The notes under the pieces were generated by a model. It had not been told where the DNA came from and ran no database searches. It saw only the letters and a program-made list of their open reading frames with translations. A stretch of 64,000 nt of DNA from Corynebacterium heidelbergense (lineage in GTDB: Bacteria > Actinomycetota > Actinomycetes > Mycobacteriales > Mycobacteriaceae), in NCBI RefSeq assembly GCF_028609845.1, contig NZ_CP063191.1, forward strand, positions 310,001 through 374,000. Direction: 5' to 3'. Positions 63,864-64,000 of the stretch are shown here, piece by piece (positions within the stretch are counted from its first letter, which is position 1; every line of letters starts with the position of its first letter). The position numbers and the translations under genes are program-made.

Positions 63864-64000
63864 ATGGAGTCGTTTGGTGAATTTCTGGTTCGAATCGAGG
63901 ACATAACTGGTACGAAAGTGTTAGACGCTTCTATGGCCCTCGAGTGCGCCGCTATTTGCAGATTTTTGGTCACCCCGGCTACCAAGAGCCTGCCCGTTCG
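63864..64000 (+). CDS. Start of an unidentified gene, cut by the right edge
   Basis: An ATG at 63864 opens 45 codons that remain open to the window end, beginning MESFGEFLVRIEDITGTKVL. GAGG lies eight bases upstream, inside the 3' arm of the RNA stem described just before it. The text has a normal alpha/beta look with two cysteines near ALECAAICRF. It is too short to identify. Codon use is less GC-biased than in the core genes. Confidence 0.35.
   Translation, partial: MESFGEFLVRIEDITGTKVLDASMALECAAICRFLVTPATKSLPV

Overview
The window reads as a chromosomal segment of a high-GC, mycolic-acid-type actinobacterium, most likely a Corynebacterium. The evidence is gene order and signature genes: an fpr/cysI/cysX/cysH/cysD/cysN/cysY/cysZ sulfate-reduction set with operators of the McbR type, the block pta-ackA facing pknG-glnH-glnX, a 42-residue cell-wall porin-like gene between groEL and ppk2, and a PknG without a rubredoxin domain. 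Two fatty-acid dehydrogenases resembling mycobacterial FadE24/FadE23 are also present. No rRNA, tRNA, CRISPR array or complete insertion sequence was seen. The assignment stops at genus level.

Layout. 1-12.5 kb: assimilatory sulfate reduction. fpr (cut by the left edge) diverges from cysI-cysX. The cluster is then interrupted by a deoxynucleoside-salvage run (deoD, an MFS permease, deoC, a phosphomutase) and resumes with cysH-cysD-cysN-cysY-cysZ. Four TAGAC-N6-GTCTA-type operators mark the fpr/cysI gap and the cysH upstream region. 12.5-20 kb: pta-ackA (acetate) converges on pknG-glnH-glnX, which signals amino-acid availability to the 2-oxoglutarate dehydrogenase inhibitor OdhI. 20-31 kb: an ABC exporter pair, a MarR regulator, cardiolipin synthase, exonuclease III, a GNAT protein, peptide deformylase, small actinobacterial proteins, a GCS2-type ligase, a stand-alone LeuA regulatory-domain protein behind a leucine-coding leader, and an M20 dipeptidase. 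31-36 kb: groEL with CIRCE, the porin-like peptide, ppk2, a MarR regulator, rhodanese and pyrophosphatase. 36-50 kb: a long housekeeping run in the forward direction (dacB, tilS, hpt, ftsH, folE-folP-folB-folK, two membrane proteins, a DUF2520 protein, panC, panD, lysS).

50-64 kb is more accessory: the FadE pair, an Ltp-domain membrane protein, a PiT phosphate transporter, and two tandem paralogous proteins that each join a Baeyer-Villiger-type flavin monooxygenase to an alpha/beta-hydrolase. After these come a thioredoxin-reductase-like flavoprotein behind a Fur/Zur-like box, a probable gene remnant, a small membrane protein, and a strongly folded RNA candidate directly upstream of a reading frame that runs off the right edge. 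Codon use and GC content are visibly looser in 53-54.4 kb, 57.8-58.9 kb and 61.6-64 kb than in the core.

The most unusual items are the tandem monooxygenase-hydrolase fusions, the LeuA domain with its leader and possible attenuator, the folded region at the right edge, and the nucleoside operon inserted into the sulfur cluster.
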